This document shows positions 1 through 8,909 of a DNA stretch of 64,000 bases, in pieces. The notes below the pieces were generated by a model. It was not told the origin of the DNA. It ran no database searches and saw only the letters and a list, made by a program, of their open reading frames with translations. The stretch's first letter is position 1; each line of letters opens with the position of its first letter. Source of the stretch: Thiobacillus sp. 0-1251 (GTDB lineage Bacteria; Pseudomonadota; Gammaproteobacteria; Burkholderiales; Thiobacillaceae); contig MKWL01000019.1 of NCBI GenBank assembly GCA_001899305.1, positions 62,001 to 126,000 on the forward strand. Direction: 5' to 3'. A program made the translations under genes and the position numbers.

Positions 1-924
1 GCCGATCTGGCGGACTCCGGAAAGGTGACGCGTGGACTCGCGTTTTCCTCGGCGATGGCGCAGTTCATGCCGACTAAGCTGTCCCGCCGCGTGCTTGACA
101 TGGTCGACGTCGACTCCGACAAGTGGAGCCAATACGCCCCGACGCAGCGCTGGCCCATGTCCTGGCTCTACGCACGCGAAGGCCGCAGGCTGGCGGCATG
201 GGAGGCGCAGGTGGCGCAGGATTTCGATGCCACGCTGCTGGTGTCGTGCGACGAGGCGGCACTGCTCCAGCGCCGGGTTCCGCAAGCGCGCCACAAGATC
301 GGCGCGTTCGAGAACGGTGTCGATGCCGATTACTTCTCGCCGGCGCGTGACTATCCGAACCCCTATCCGTCCGACGTGCTGGGTGTCGTCTTTACCGGTG
401 CGATGGATTACTGGCCGAACGTCGACGCCGTGAGCTGGTTTGCCGAACGGGTGTTTCCCGCCATCCGCGAGACGGTCCCGGCCGCTCAGTTCACCATCGT
501 CGGCAGCCGGCCGACGGACGCCGTTCTGGCGCTGGCGCGTCAGCCAGGCGTCGTCGTCACCGGCAGCGTACCCGATGTGCGCCCCTATCTGGCGCACGCG
601 GCGTGCGCCGTGGCGCCCTTGCGGATTGCGCGCGGTATCCAGAACAAGGTGCTGGAGGCAATGGCGATGGCACGTCCGGTGGTGGTCACCGCGCAGGCGG
701 CGGAAGGCATCCGTGCCGAGGCAGGACGCGACTTCCTGCTGGCACAGGACGAAGCCGGCCTGGCGGGTGCCGTCATTGCGCAATTGCAGGCGCGAACCAC
801 CAGCGCCGCGGCGCGCGCCTGCATCCTGTCCCATTACGACTGGACGCGCAATCTGTCGATGATCGATGCCCTGTTCGATGCGGTGCCCGCCGCATCCTCT
901 GCCCTGGAGACGTGCCCCGCATGA
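1..924 (+). CDS. XrtA-system sugar transferase, Stp1-type, 5' partial
   Basis: This is a GT4-type glycosyltransferase of the exosortase-A sugar transferase family (the TIGR03087 kind), acting at the cytoplasmic face on the growing polysaccharide. The frame is open to base 1 and the family is usually near 400 residues, so the start lies outside the window; the GTG at 25 is only the first internal start codon. Seen here are the linker motif DMVDVDSDKW, the C-terminal Rossmann half opening with FTGAMDYWPNVDAV, and a nucleotide-sugar region with NKVLEAMAMARPVV. The stop overlaps the xrtA start by ATGA (921-924), indicating translational coupling. The family call rests on motif memory and on the XrtA neighbour. 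Confidence 0.85.
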   Translation, partial: ADLADSGKVTRGLAFSSAMAQFMPTKLSRRVLDMVDVDSDKWSQYAPTQRWPMSWLYAREGRRLAAWEAQVAQDFDATLLVSCDEAALLQRRVPQARHKIGAFENGVDADYFSPARDYPNPYPSDVLGVVFTGAMDYWPNVDAVSWFAERVFPAIRETVPAAQFTIVGSRPTDAVLALARQPGVVVTGSVPDVRPYLAHAACAVAPLRIARGIQNKVLEAMAMARPVVVTAQAAEGIRAEAGRDFLLAQDEAGLAGAVIAQLQARTTSAAARACILSHYDWTRNLSMIDALFDAVPAASSALETCPA

Positions 925-2477
925 GTGCCCTGCCTGAGACCCTTCCCGTGACCACGCCGCGAGGCTGGTGGCTGCCCGCTGGTGTGACGATAGGCGTCCT
1001 GCTGCTCCTGACCGCCATCTTCTGGCCGACGTTCCTCTCAATGGAAGAAGTGTGGGCGCGTTCGGAGACCTTTGCCCACGGCTATCTGATCGTTCCCATC
1101 AGCATCTGGCTCATCTGGCGCAAGCGCGACGAACTGGCGCGAATCAGGCCGCGCGCCGACCTGCGCGGCCTGTATCTGCTGGCGGCCGCCGGCGTCGGCT
1201 GGCTGCTGGCCGACGCCGGCAGTGTCAATGTCGTCGCGCAACTCGCATTCATCGCCATGTTGATCGCCGCGGTATGGACCCTGCTCGGCGCTGCATTCGT
1301 GCGGGCGGCATTTTTCCCGCTGATGTTCCTTTTCTTCGCGGTCCCGATGGGCGAGTTCCTGATCCAGCCCTTGATGGGCGTGACCGCCGATTTCACTGTC
1401 TCGATGCTGCAGGCCACCGGCATCCCGGTGTACCGTGAGGGCACGTTTTTCAGTATCCCCAGCGGCGACTGGTCGGTGGTGGAAGGTTGCTCCGGTTTGC
1501 GCTACCTGATCGCCTCGGTGACGCTCGGTGTGCTGTACGCCTACCTCACCTACCGCTCGTGGAAGCGACGCCTGCTGTTCTCCATAGCGGCGATGATCGT
1601 TCCGGTCTTCGCCAACAGCGGGCGGGCCTTCATGATCGTGATGATCGCCCACCTGTCCGACATGAAGCTGGCGCTCGGCGTCGACCACTACATCTACGGT
1701 TGGGTGTTCTTCGGCATCGTCATGATGCTGCTGTTCTGGATCGGCAGTTTCTGGCGCGAAGACGACCAGGTGGAGCCTGTTTCGCCGCAGCCTGTCGTGC
1801 TGGCGGAGACAAGAGGAACAGGCATGGCGTCGCGGTCGATCCTGCCGGCGGCTCTCCTCGCGCTGGGGGTGGCCGGCCTGTGGCCGATGTATGCACATTG
1901 GATCGAGTCACGTCCGTTGCCCGACATGCCGGCATTACAGGTCGAGGCGGCCGGCGACTGGCAACCCGGCGAGGCCTTCACGACCTGGGTGCCGCACTGG
2001 ATCGGGGCCGACCGCCAGCTGCGCCGGTCCTATACGCAGGCGGGACATGACGTGATGCTGGAACTGAATTACTACGTAACCCAGCGGCAGGGCGCCGAGC
2101 TCATCAACTCGCAGAATTACATGATCAAGCAGAAGGACCCGGCCTGGTCGAACGTCGGCGAAACGATCGTCACCGTACGGATCGACGGAATCGCGCGGCA
2201 GGTGCGACAGGCCAAGATGCGCGGGAGCAACGGCCAGCGCCTGCTGGTGTGGCAATGGAACCTGATCGATCAGCGTTCCGTCGTCAACGACTATCTCGCC
2301 AAGCTGATCCTTGCGTTCGACCGGGTCAGGCTGGTACGCGACGACGGCCTGTCGGTGCTGATCGCCACGCCGTACCAGAATGCCGATTTCAAGGCGGCGA
2401 CCGCCACCCTGGCACGCTTTGCGGCGGACATGGAGCCTGCCATCGCCCGAGGGCTCGACCAGGTCGACGGGCAGTGA
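921..2477 (+). CDS. xrtA: Exosortase A fused to EpsI domain
   Basis: This 518-residue integral membrane transpeptidase-like enzyme should cleave and process PEP-CTERM proteins at the inner membrane. The first ~280 residues are multi-pass membrane and carry the exosortase catalytic triad: Cys190 in VEGCSGLRYL, Arg235 in NSGRAF and His256 in GVDHYIYG. Residues ~300-518 are an EpsI-type periplasmic domain (YYVTQRQGAELINSQNY), fused as in Methylobacillus-type EpsH. The ATG at 921 is chosen because it overlaps the preceding stop; the open frame further upstream lies inside the preceding gene. The end overlaps the next gene as GTGA. No PEP-CTERM substrate is encoded in this window, so its targets must lie elsewhere. 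Confidence 0.93.
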   Translation: MSALPETLPVTTPRGWWLPAGVTIGVLLLLTAIFWPTFLSMEEVWARSETFAHGYLIVPISIWLIWRKRDELARIRPRADLRGLYLLAAAGVGWLLADAGSVNVVAQLAFIAMLIAAVWTLLGAAFVRAAFFPLMFLFFAVPMGEFLIQPLMGVTADFTVSMLQATGIPVYREGTFFSIPSGDWSVVEGCSGLRYLIASVTLGVLYAYLTYRSWKRRLLFSIAAMIVPVFANSGRAFMIVMIAHLSDMKLALGVDHYIYGWVFFGIVMMLLFWIGSFWREDDQVEPVSPQPVVLAETRGTGMASRSILPAALLALGVAGLWPMYAHWIESRPLPDMPALQVEAAGDWQPGEAFTTWVPHWIGADRQLRRSYTQAGHDVMLELNYYVTQRQGAELINSQNYMIKQKDPAWSNVGETIVTVRIDGIARQVRQAKMRGSNGQRLLVWQWNLIDQRSVVNDYLAKLILAFDRVRLVRDDGLSVLIATPYQNADFKAATATLARFAADMEPAIARGLDQVDGQ

Positions 2478-3631
2478 CCGCACACATCGTGCATATCGTC
2501 CACCGTTTCGATACCGGCGGCATGGAGAACGGCATGGTCAACCTGTTCAATACCCTGTCGCCGCAACGCTACCGGCATACCGTGGTTGCGCTCACCGACT
2601 ACAGCGATTTTCGCCAACGCATCACGGCACAGCCGGTCGAGTTCCATGCGCTGCACCGTGCGCCGGGGCATGGCCTTGGCTGGACCGTGCGGCTCTGGCG
2701 ACTGCTGCGCCAGCTCAAACCGGATCTGGTGCACACCCGCAATCTGGCCGCGCTGGAAGCGCAATTCGTCGCCGCTGCCGCCGGCGTGCACGCCACCGTC
2801 CATGGCGAGCATGGGCGCGACGTGTTCGACCTGCATGGCCGCAACTGGAAATACAATCTGCTGCGCCGTGCCGCCAGGGCGTTCGTGTCGAATTACATTG
2901 CGGTCAGCCGTGATCTTGAAAGCTGGCTACGCCAGACTGTCGGGGTGTCGCCGAGCAAGCTGCACCAGATCTACAATGGCGTCGACAGCGTGAAATTCCA
3001 CCCGCGTGCCGATGCGCGGCCGGCGGTTCTGCCGCCCGGATTCGCCGACGCCGACAGCACGGTCTTCGGGGCGGTCGGTCGAATGGTCGAGGTCAAGGAC
3101 TATCCCATGCTCACGCGCGCCTTTATCCAGGCGCTCCGACAGTCTCCCGAACTGGCCGTGGAGGCGCGGCTGGTCATCGTCGGCGACGGGTCTGCACGTG
3201 CGGCCTGCATGGAGCTGCTGGCCGAGGCAGGGATGGCGCATCTGGCCTGGCTGCCGGGCGAGCGCCATGACATCGCGGCCCTGATGCAGGCATTCGACGT
3301 GTTCGTGTTGCCGTCGAAAAACGAGGGCATCTCCAATACCATCCTCGAGGCGCTGGCGAGCGGACTGCCGGTGGTCGCCACCGCAGTGGGCGGTAACGTC
3401 GAACTGGTGGAAGACGGCGTCACCGGACGGTTGGTGCCGGCCGGTGACACGGAGAATATGGCACAGGCCTTGCTGGGTTATCTCGGCGGCCCGGAGGCGC
3501 CGGCGCGCATCGCGCGGCAGGGCGGCAACGCCCGGCGGCAGGCCGAGCAGCGCTACAGCATTCCGGCGATGGCCGAGGCGTATGCCGCGGTATACGACCG
3601 GACGCTGAGCGGCCGTCGAACTACCCGATAA
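2474..3631 (+). CDS. XrtA-system sugar transferase, Stp2-type
   Basis: This 385-residue GT4 glycosyltransferase is of the second exosortase-A sugar transferase family (TIGR03088 kind). The N-terminus VHIVHRFDTGGMENG is the glycine-rich start of the acceptor domain. The C-terminal half has the usual GT4 pattern VLPSKNEGISNTILEALASG with the nucleotide-sugar glutamates. The GTG start at 2474 is selected because it overlaps the xrtA stop (GTGA); the open frame back to 2249 is inside xrtA. It probably adds a sugar to a lipid-linked intermediate of the polysaccharide, but the donor cannot be told from sequence. Confidence 0.88.
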   Translation: MTAHIVHIVHRFDTGGMENGMVNLFNTLSPQRYRHTVVALTDYSDFRQRITAQPVEFHALHRAPGHGLGWTVRLWRLLRQLKPDLVHTRNLAALEAQFVAAAAGVHATVHGEHGRDVFDLHGRNWKYNLLRRAARAFVSNYIAVSRDLESWLRQTVGVSPSKLHQIYNGVDSVKFHPRADARPAVLPPGFADADSTVFGAVGRMVEVKDYPMLTRAFIQALRQSPELAVEARLVIVGDGSARAACMELLAEAGMAHLAWLPGERHDIAALMQAFDVFVLPSKNEGISNTILEALASGLPVVATAVGGNVELVEDGVTGRLVPAGDTENMAQALLGYLGGPEAPARIARQGGNARRQAEQRYSIPAMAEAYAAVYDRTLSGRRTTR

Positions 3632-3654
3632 ATCGACAGGGACAGATAACTAGC

Positions 3655-5589
3655 ATGTGCGGCATTACCGGCATTTTCGATACCAGCGGCGTGAACGAGA
3701 TTTCACGCGAACTGCTGCATCGCATGAACGAAACCCAGTTCCATCGCGGCCCCGACGAAGGCGGCCTGCATCTGGAGCCCGGCGTGGGACTGGGACATCG
3801 GCGTTTGTCCATCATCGACCTGTCCACCGGCCAGCAGCCGCTGTTCAACGAGGACGGCTCGGTCGTCGTCGTATTCAACGGCGAAATCTACAACTTCCAG
3901 GAACTGGTGCCCGAACTGGAGGCGCTCGGCCACACCTTCCGCACCCATTCCGATACCGAAGTCATCGTCCACGCCTGGGAGGCCTGGGGCGAAGCCTGCG
4001 TCGCACGCTTTCGCGGCATGTTTGCGTTTGCGCTGTGGGACCGCAAGCAGGAAACGCTGTTCGTCGTGCGCGACCGCTTCGGCGTCAAGCCGCTGTATTA
4101 CGCCTTCCTCGAAACCGGCGAATTCATTTTCGGTTCGGAACTGAAGTCGCTGATGGTGCATCCCAGCCTGGCGCGGGACATCGATCCGTTGGCGGTCGAG
4201 GAATACTTCGCCTACGGCTACGTGCCGGAGCCGCGCACCATTTTCAAGCGGGCGTACAAGTTGCCGCCCGGTTTCACGCTCACCCTCAAACGCGGCCAGG
4301 CACGCGCGCTGCCGAAGCAGTACTGGGATATGCCCTTCACCCCGGTGGCGGTGAAGGACGAAGCGGACGCGATGGATGAGTTGGTGGCGCGCATGAAGGA
4401 ATCGATCCGCCTGCGCATGATTGCCGACGTGCCGCTGGGCGCCTTCCTGTCGGGCGGCGTCGATTCCAGCGCGGTGGTGGCGATGATGGCGACCCAGTCC
4501 GCCACGCCGGTGAACACCTGCTCGATCGGCTTCGACGACCCCGCGTTCAACGAAATCGAATTCGCCCAGCAGGTTGCCGATCGTTACCGCACGCATCACC
4601 ACGTCGAAACCGTCGCCTCCAACGATTTCAGCCTGGTCGACAAGCTTGCCCAGGTGTATGACGAACCGTATGCCGACTCGTCCGCGCTGCCGACCTACCG
4701 GGTGTGCGAACTCGCGCGCAAGCATGTGAAGGTTGCCCTGTCGGGCGACGGCGGCGACGAACACTTCGCGGGCTACCGGCGCTATCGCTGGTTCCGCTAC
4801 GAGGAACGCATGCGCGCGGCGATGCCGCTGATGCTGCGCCGCCCGCTGTTCGGTGCGCTGGGCCGCCTGTATCCCAAGGCCGACTGGGCGCCCAAGGTCT
4901 TCCGCGCCAAGACGACCTTCGAGGCGTTGGCGCGCGACACCGTCGAAGGCTATTTTCACGGCGTCTCGCTCCTGTCGGATACGCAACGAAAACAGCTGTT
5001 CTCGCCGTCCTTCAAGCGCGAGCTGCAAGGCTACCAGGCGGTGGACGTGCTGCGCCGCCATGCGGCGGTCGCGCCCACCGACGATCCACTGTCGCTGGTA
5101 CAGTATCTCGACATGAAGACCTATCTGGTCGGCGACATCCTCACCAAGGTCGACCGTGCCAGCATGGCGCATGCACTCGAGGTACGCGAACCGCTGCTCG
5201 ACCACGAACTGATGGGCTGGGTGTCGGGCCTGCCGGTCGATCTGAAACTGCGCGGTACCGAAGGCAAATACCTGCTGAAAAAATCGATGGAGCCCTATCT
5301 CCCGCACGATGTGCTGTATCGCAAGAAGATGGGCTTCTCGGTGCCGCTGGCGGCCTGGTTCCGCGGCCCGCTGGCCATCACCATCCGTAGCGTGGTGCTC
5401 GGCGAACGGCTGGCATCCACTGGTCTGTTCAACCAGGACTATCTGCGCGAAGTGGTCGAGGCGCACCAGTCCGGCCGGCGCGACTATTCGGTGATTCTGT
5501 GGACGGTGCTGATGTTCGATGCCTTCCTGGGGCAGGTGCTGGGCATGGATGGCCAGAGCGTATTCGAGAGCGAGCGGCAAGCGGCATGA
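3655..5589 (+). CDS. XrtA-system class II amidotransferase (asparagine synthetase family)
   Basis: This 644-residue glutamine-dependent amidotransferase has an Ntn glutaminase domain (residues 1-~215, nucleophile Cys2 in MCGITGIF) followed by an ATP-pyrophosphatase synthetase domain with SGGVDSS at 266-272 and LSGDGGDEHFAGYRRY. It is the amidotransferase that accompanies XrtA loci (TIGR03108 kind) and probably amidates a sugar acid or carrier rather than free aspartate. It starts 23 bases after the preceding stop and ends in an ATGA overlap with the next gene. Compare the paralogue at 14095-15921, which lacks Cys2. Confidence 0.9.
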   Translation: MCGITGIFDTSGVNEISRELLHRMNETQFHRGPDEGGLHLEPGVGLGHRRLSIIDLSTGQQPLFNEDGSVVVVFNGEIYNFQELVPELEALGHTFRTHSDTEVIVHAWEAWGEACVARFRGMFAFALWDRKQETLFVVRDRFGVKPLYYAFLETGEFIFGSELKSLMVHPSLARDIDPLAVEEYFAYGYVPEPRTIFKRAYKLPPGFTLTLKRGQARALPKQYWDMPFTPVAVKDEADAMDELVARMKESIRLRMIADVPLGAFLSGGVDSSAVVAMMATQSATPVNTCSIGFDDPAFNEIEFAQQVADRYRTHHHVETVASNDFSLVDKLAQVYDEPYADSSALPTYRVCELARKHVKVALSGDGGDEHFAGYRRYRWFRYEERMRAAMPLMLRRPLFGALGRLYPKADWAPKVFRAKTTFEALARDTVEGYFHGVSLLSDTQRKQLFSPSFKRELQGYQAVDVLRRHAAVAPTDDPLSLVQYLDMKTYLVGDILTKVDRASMAHALEVREPLLDHELMGWVSGLPVDLKLRGTEGKYLLKKSMEPYLPHDVLYRKKMGFSVPLAAWFRGPLAITIRSVVLGERLASTGLFNQDYLREVVEAHQSGRRDYSVILWTVLMFDAFLGQVLGMDGQSVFESERQAA

Positions 5590-6812
5590 AGATCCTCCAC
5601 GTGTTCGACCATACCCTGCCGCTGCATTCCGGCTATACCTTCCGCAGCGCGGCAATTCTGCGCAACCAGCGAAAAATGGGCTGGGAGACCTATCACCTGT
5701 CCGGCCCCAAGCAGATCGATTGCACGGTGATGGAAGAGGATGCCGATGGCCTGCATTTCTATCGCACGCCGAAGCCGACGGGGCTGCTGGCACACCTGCC
5801 GGGGGGCGACCCGTTCGCCGTGATGGGCGCCATCGAAAAGCGCTTGCTGGCGCTGGCAAAGGAATTGCAGCCCGACGTGATCCACGCGCATTCGCCGGTG
5901 CTGGATGCGGTGCCGGCGATCCGCGTCGGCCGCAAGCTGGGTATTCCGGTTGTCTATGAAATCCGTGCCTTCTGGGAAGACGCCGCAGTCGATCACGGCA
6001 GCACGAAAGAGGGCAGCCTGCGTTACCGGCTCACCCGGGCGCTGGAAACCTGGGCCGTCAAGCATGCCGACGCGGTGACGGTCATTTGCGAAGGCCTGCG
6101 CAGCGATCTTGCCGCGCGCGGCGTTCCGCCCGGCAAGATCACGGTGATTCCCAATGCGGTCGACATCGACAAGTTTGCCGTCGGCGGCAAACCGGATGCC
6201 GAACTGAAGATGAAACTGGGGCTCGGCACCAGCCGCGTGCTCGGCTTCATCGGCTCGTTCTATGCCTACGAAGGCCTGGACCTGCTGATCGCCGCCTTGC
6301 CGACGATACTCAAGCAGATGCCCGACGTCAAAGTGCTGCTGGTCGGCGGCGGGCCGCAGGATGCGGCGCTGAAGCAGCAGGTGATGGCGCTCGATCTGAA
6401 AGATCGCGTGATTTTCACCGGTCGTGTGCCGCACGGCGAGGTGAATCGTTATTACGATCTGATCGACGTGCTGGTGTATGCGCGTCACCCGATGCGCCTG
6501 ACCGAATTGGTCACGCCGCTGAAGCCGCTGGAAGCGATGGCGCAGGGGCGGTTGATGGTGGCCTCCGACGTTGGCGGCCACAAGGAACTGATCCAGGACG
6601 GCAAGACCGGCGTACTGTTCCGGGCTGGCCATGCCGGCGATCTTGCCAGCAAGGTGGTGGCGCTGTTGAAATACGAGCAGGGCTGGGACGGCATGAAGCG
6701 CAATGGCCGCCAATTCGTGGAATCCGAACGCAACTGGCCCGCCAGCGTGGCACGCTATCGCAGCGTATACGGAAACCTCGTCAAACCGGGGATGGAGGCG
6801 GCGCTTGGCTGA
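5586..6812 (+). CDS. XrtA-associated GT4 glycosyltransferase (Daro_2409 type)
   Basis: This 408-residue glycosyltransferase begins ILHVFDHTLPLHSGYTFR, which matches my recollection of the exosortase-A-associated Daro_2409 family (TIGR04063). The Rossmann halves carry VIHAHSPVLDAVPAIRVG and, in the C-terminal donor-binding part, TELVTPLKPLEAMAQG. The ATG at 5586 overlaps the stop of the amidotransferase. Its 3' end overlaps the next gene by 8 bases. The sugar added is unknown. Confidence 0.87.
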   Translation: MKILHVFDHTLPLHSGYTFRSAAILRNQRKMGWETYHLSGPKQIDCTVMEEDADGLHFYRTPKPTGLLAHLPGGDPFAVMGAIEKRLLALAKELQPDVIHAHSPVLDAVPAIRVGRKLGIPVVYEIRAFWEDAAVDHGSTKEGSLRYRLTRALETWAVKHADAVTVICEGLRSDLAARGVPPGKITVIPNAVDIDKFAVGGKPDAELKMKLGLGTSRVLGFIGSFYAYEGLDLLIAALPTILKQMPDVKVLLVGGGPQDAALKQQVMALDLKDRVIFTGRVPHGEVNRYYDLIDVLVYARHPMRLTELVTPLKPLEAMAQGRLMVASDVGGHKELIQDGKTGVLFRAGHAGDLASKVVALLKYEQGWDGMKRNGRQFVESERNWPASVARYRSVYGNLVKPGMEAALG

Positions 6813-8067
6813 CGGATGTACCGCCGATACGGGCCGCCTCGACCTGATCGTGTTCAGCTCGCTGTTCCCCAGTGCGGCCCGCCCTGCTGCGGGGCTATTC
6901 ATCCGCGAGCGCATGTTTCGCGTGGCACAGCATCGACCGCTTGCCGTCGTCTCGCCGCAGGCGTGGTTTCCCGGGCAGTCGCTGATCCGCCGGCTGCGTC
7001 CTGGCTACCGCCCGCAGGCGGCGGCGGTGGAAATCCAGCAGGGCATCCGCGTCTATCATCCGCGCTTCCTGTCGTTGCCCGGCCTGTTGCGTCGACTCGA
7101 CGGCGCATCGATGGCGCTGTGCAGCTTTTTTCTGATGCGGCGTCTGCGGCGCGAAGGCGCACGGCTCATCGATGCGCATTTCGGCTACCCGGACGGCGAT
7201 GCCGCAACCCGGCTGGGACGCTGGCTGGGCTTGCCGGTGACCCTGACCTTGCGCGGCACCGAAGTGCCGCATAGCCGCAATCCGGTCTTGCGCCGCCAGC
7301 TGGTGCGCGCGCTGGGGGCGGCGGCGCGGGTGTTCTCGGTATCCGGCTCGCTGCGCCAGCTGGCGCTGGATCTTGGCGTCGACGCAAGCAAAACCGAAGT
7401 GGTCGGCAACGGCGTGGACACCCAAGTTTTCCATCCCGTCGATCGCGCTGCCGCGCGCGCGCGCCTCGATCTGCCGGACCGGGCGCAGGTGCTGATTTCG
7501 GTCGGCGGCCTGGTCGAGCGCAAGGGCATGCACCGCGTCATCGATTGCCTGCCGCCACTCATGGCGCGTCATCCGGATCTGCATTACCTCATCGTCGGCG
7601 GCGGGGGCGGCGAAGGCGATCTGCGTGCCGAGCTCGAGGCGCAGGTCGCACGGTTGGGATTGGCCGGACGCGTACATTTCCTCGGCACGTTGTCGCCCGA
7701 CGCGCTCAAATGGCCGCTGTCGGCTGCCGATGTGTTCGTGTTGGCCACCCGCAACGAAGGCTGGGCGAACGTGTTTCTCGAGGCCATGGCCTGCGGCCTG
7801 CCCGTCGTGACCACCGATGTGGGCGGCAATGCGGAAGTGGTCTGCCGTGACGCGCTTGGCAGCATCGTGCCGTTCGGCGACGCCGCGGCGCTGCAGCAGG
7901 CCTTGGACGCCGCGCTCGACAAAAACTGGAATCGCGCCGCGATCATCGACTATGCACAGGCCAACCAGTGGGACAAGCGTGTGGCGCAGCTGCTGCGCGC
8001 GTTCGATGCCCTGTTGGCTGCGCCAGCCTCTTCCGTCCGGTCTGCGCCGGCGGCTGCCGGACAATGA
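6805..8067 (+). CDS. GT4 glycosyltransferase
   Basis: This is a 420-residue GT4 enzyme. The chosen start is TTG at 6805, preceded by GGAGG at 6794-6798 with six bases of spacing and overlapping the upstream gene by 8 bases; the in-frame GTG at 6850 is an alternative. Motifs are LFIRERMFRV near the N-terminus, LRGTEVPHSRNPVLR, and the donor-site segment ATRNEGWANVFLEAMACG. It ends ATGA over the sulfotransferase start. It probably acts on the same lipid-linked repeat unit as its neighbours. Confidence 0.83.
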   Translation: MADGCTADTGRLDLIVFSSLFPSAARPAAGLFIRERMFRVAQHRPLAVVSPQAWFPGQSLIRRLRPGYRPQAAAVEIQQGIRVYHPRFLSLPGLLRRLDGASMALCSFFLMRRLRREGARLIDAHFGYPDGDAATRLGRWLGLPVTLTLRGTEVPHSRNPVLRRQLVRALGAAARVFSVSGSLRQLALDLGVDASKTEVVGNGVDTQVFHPVDRAAARARLDLPDRAQVLISVGGLVERKGMHRVIDCLPPLMARHPDLHYLIVGGGGGEGDLRAELEAQVARLGLAGRVHFLGTLSPDALKWPLSAADVFVLATRNEGWANVFLEAMACGLPVVTTDVGGNAEVVCRDALGSIVPFGDAAALQQALDAALDKNWNRAAIIDYAQANQWDKRVAQLLRAFDALLAAPASSVRSAPAAAGQ

Positions 8068-8909
8068 GCGTCGCCAAGCCTGCGACCGGCCATGATGCCC
8101 GCAGCATGTCGACACGCATTCGACATGCGCTCTGGCGCCACGCCAAGGTATGGCGCCAGCGCCTGCGTCCGCGCCCGGTGGCCCAGCATGTTTTCGTGGC
8201 GGGCATGCAGCGCTCCGGGACCAATCTCCTGATGGACGTGCTGGATGCCAGCGCGGCCACCCAGGTGTTTCACGAGACCGATCCGCGCGCGTTCGAGCGT
8301 TACGAGATGCGCGATCCTGCCGTGATCCGCCAGTTGGCGTTGGCAAGCCCGGCGCCGGTGTTCGTGATCAAGGCCTTGTGCGAACTCGACCAGCTTCCGC
8401 ATTTGATGGCGACGTTTCGTCCCGCCAAGACCCTGTGGGTGGTGCGTGACTGGCGCGACAGCGTCAATTCGGCGATCCGTTCCTTCGGAAACTTCGTGCC
8501 GCAGTGGCAGCGACTGGCACACGGCGATACGAGCGACTGGCGCGGACGCGGCATGTCGCCGGCAACCCGTGAGCTGCTGATGGCCTTGTACCGTCCTGAC
8601 GCCAGCGAGGCGGAAGGCGCCGCGATCATGTGGTTCTATCGCAATGCGCTGTTCTTCGAGCATCAGTTGGCGGCGGACCCCCGTGTGCGTGTGGTGTTCT
8701 ACGAAGCACTGGTGCAGAACCCGATGCGCGAGGTCGCGGCGGTGTACGATTTCCTCGAATTGCCAGGATTCAACGCAGCCATCGCAGGGCGCATCCATGC
8801 GCGCTCGGTCAGGCATCGCAGTCCGCCGGACATTTCGCCGGCCGTCACGGCCTTGTGCGACGAACTGTTGGCGCGTTTCAAGGCATTGCCTTTGCGGAGT
8901 CGGACATGA
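8064..8909 (+). CDS. Sulfotransferase family protein
   Basis: This 281-residue PAPS-dependent sulfotransferase-like protein has the 5'-phosphosulfate-binding loop VAGMQRSGTNLL at about 45-56, then a 3'-phosphate-binding region with VVRDWRDSVNSAIRSF. One of three sulfotransferase-like genes in the locus (others at 16046 and 26307), it suggests sulfate decoration of the polysaccharide. It overlaps both neighbours by ATGA, so it lies inside the translation-coupled XrtA operon. The acceptor sugar is unknown. Confidence 0.82.
   Translation: MSVAKPATGHDARSMSTRIRHALWRHAKVWRQRLRPRPVAQHVFVAGMQRSGTNLLMDVLDASAATQVFHETDPRAFERYEMRDPAVIRQLALASPAPVFVIKALCELDQLPHLMATFRPAKTLWVVRDWRDSVNSAIRSFGNFVPQWQRLAHGDTSDWRGRGMSPATRELLMALYRPDASEAEGAAIMWFYRNALFFEHQLAADPRVRVVFYEALVQNPMREVAAVYDFLELPGFNAAIAGRIHARSVRHRSPPDISPAVTALCDELLARFKALPLRSRT

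Noticed and set aside
603-920. Upstream extension of the xrtA frame
   Set aside because: It lies inside the preceding glycosyltransferase gene; the ATGA overlap at 921 fits the known exosortase start.
3703-5859. 718-codon minus-strand open frame
   Set aside because: It is antisense to the amidotransferase gene; long shadow frames are usual in GC-rich DNA and the translation has no domain motifs.
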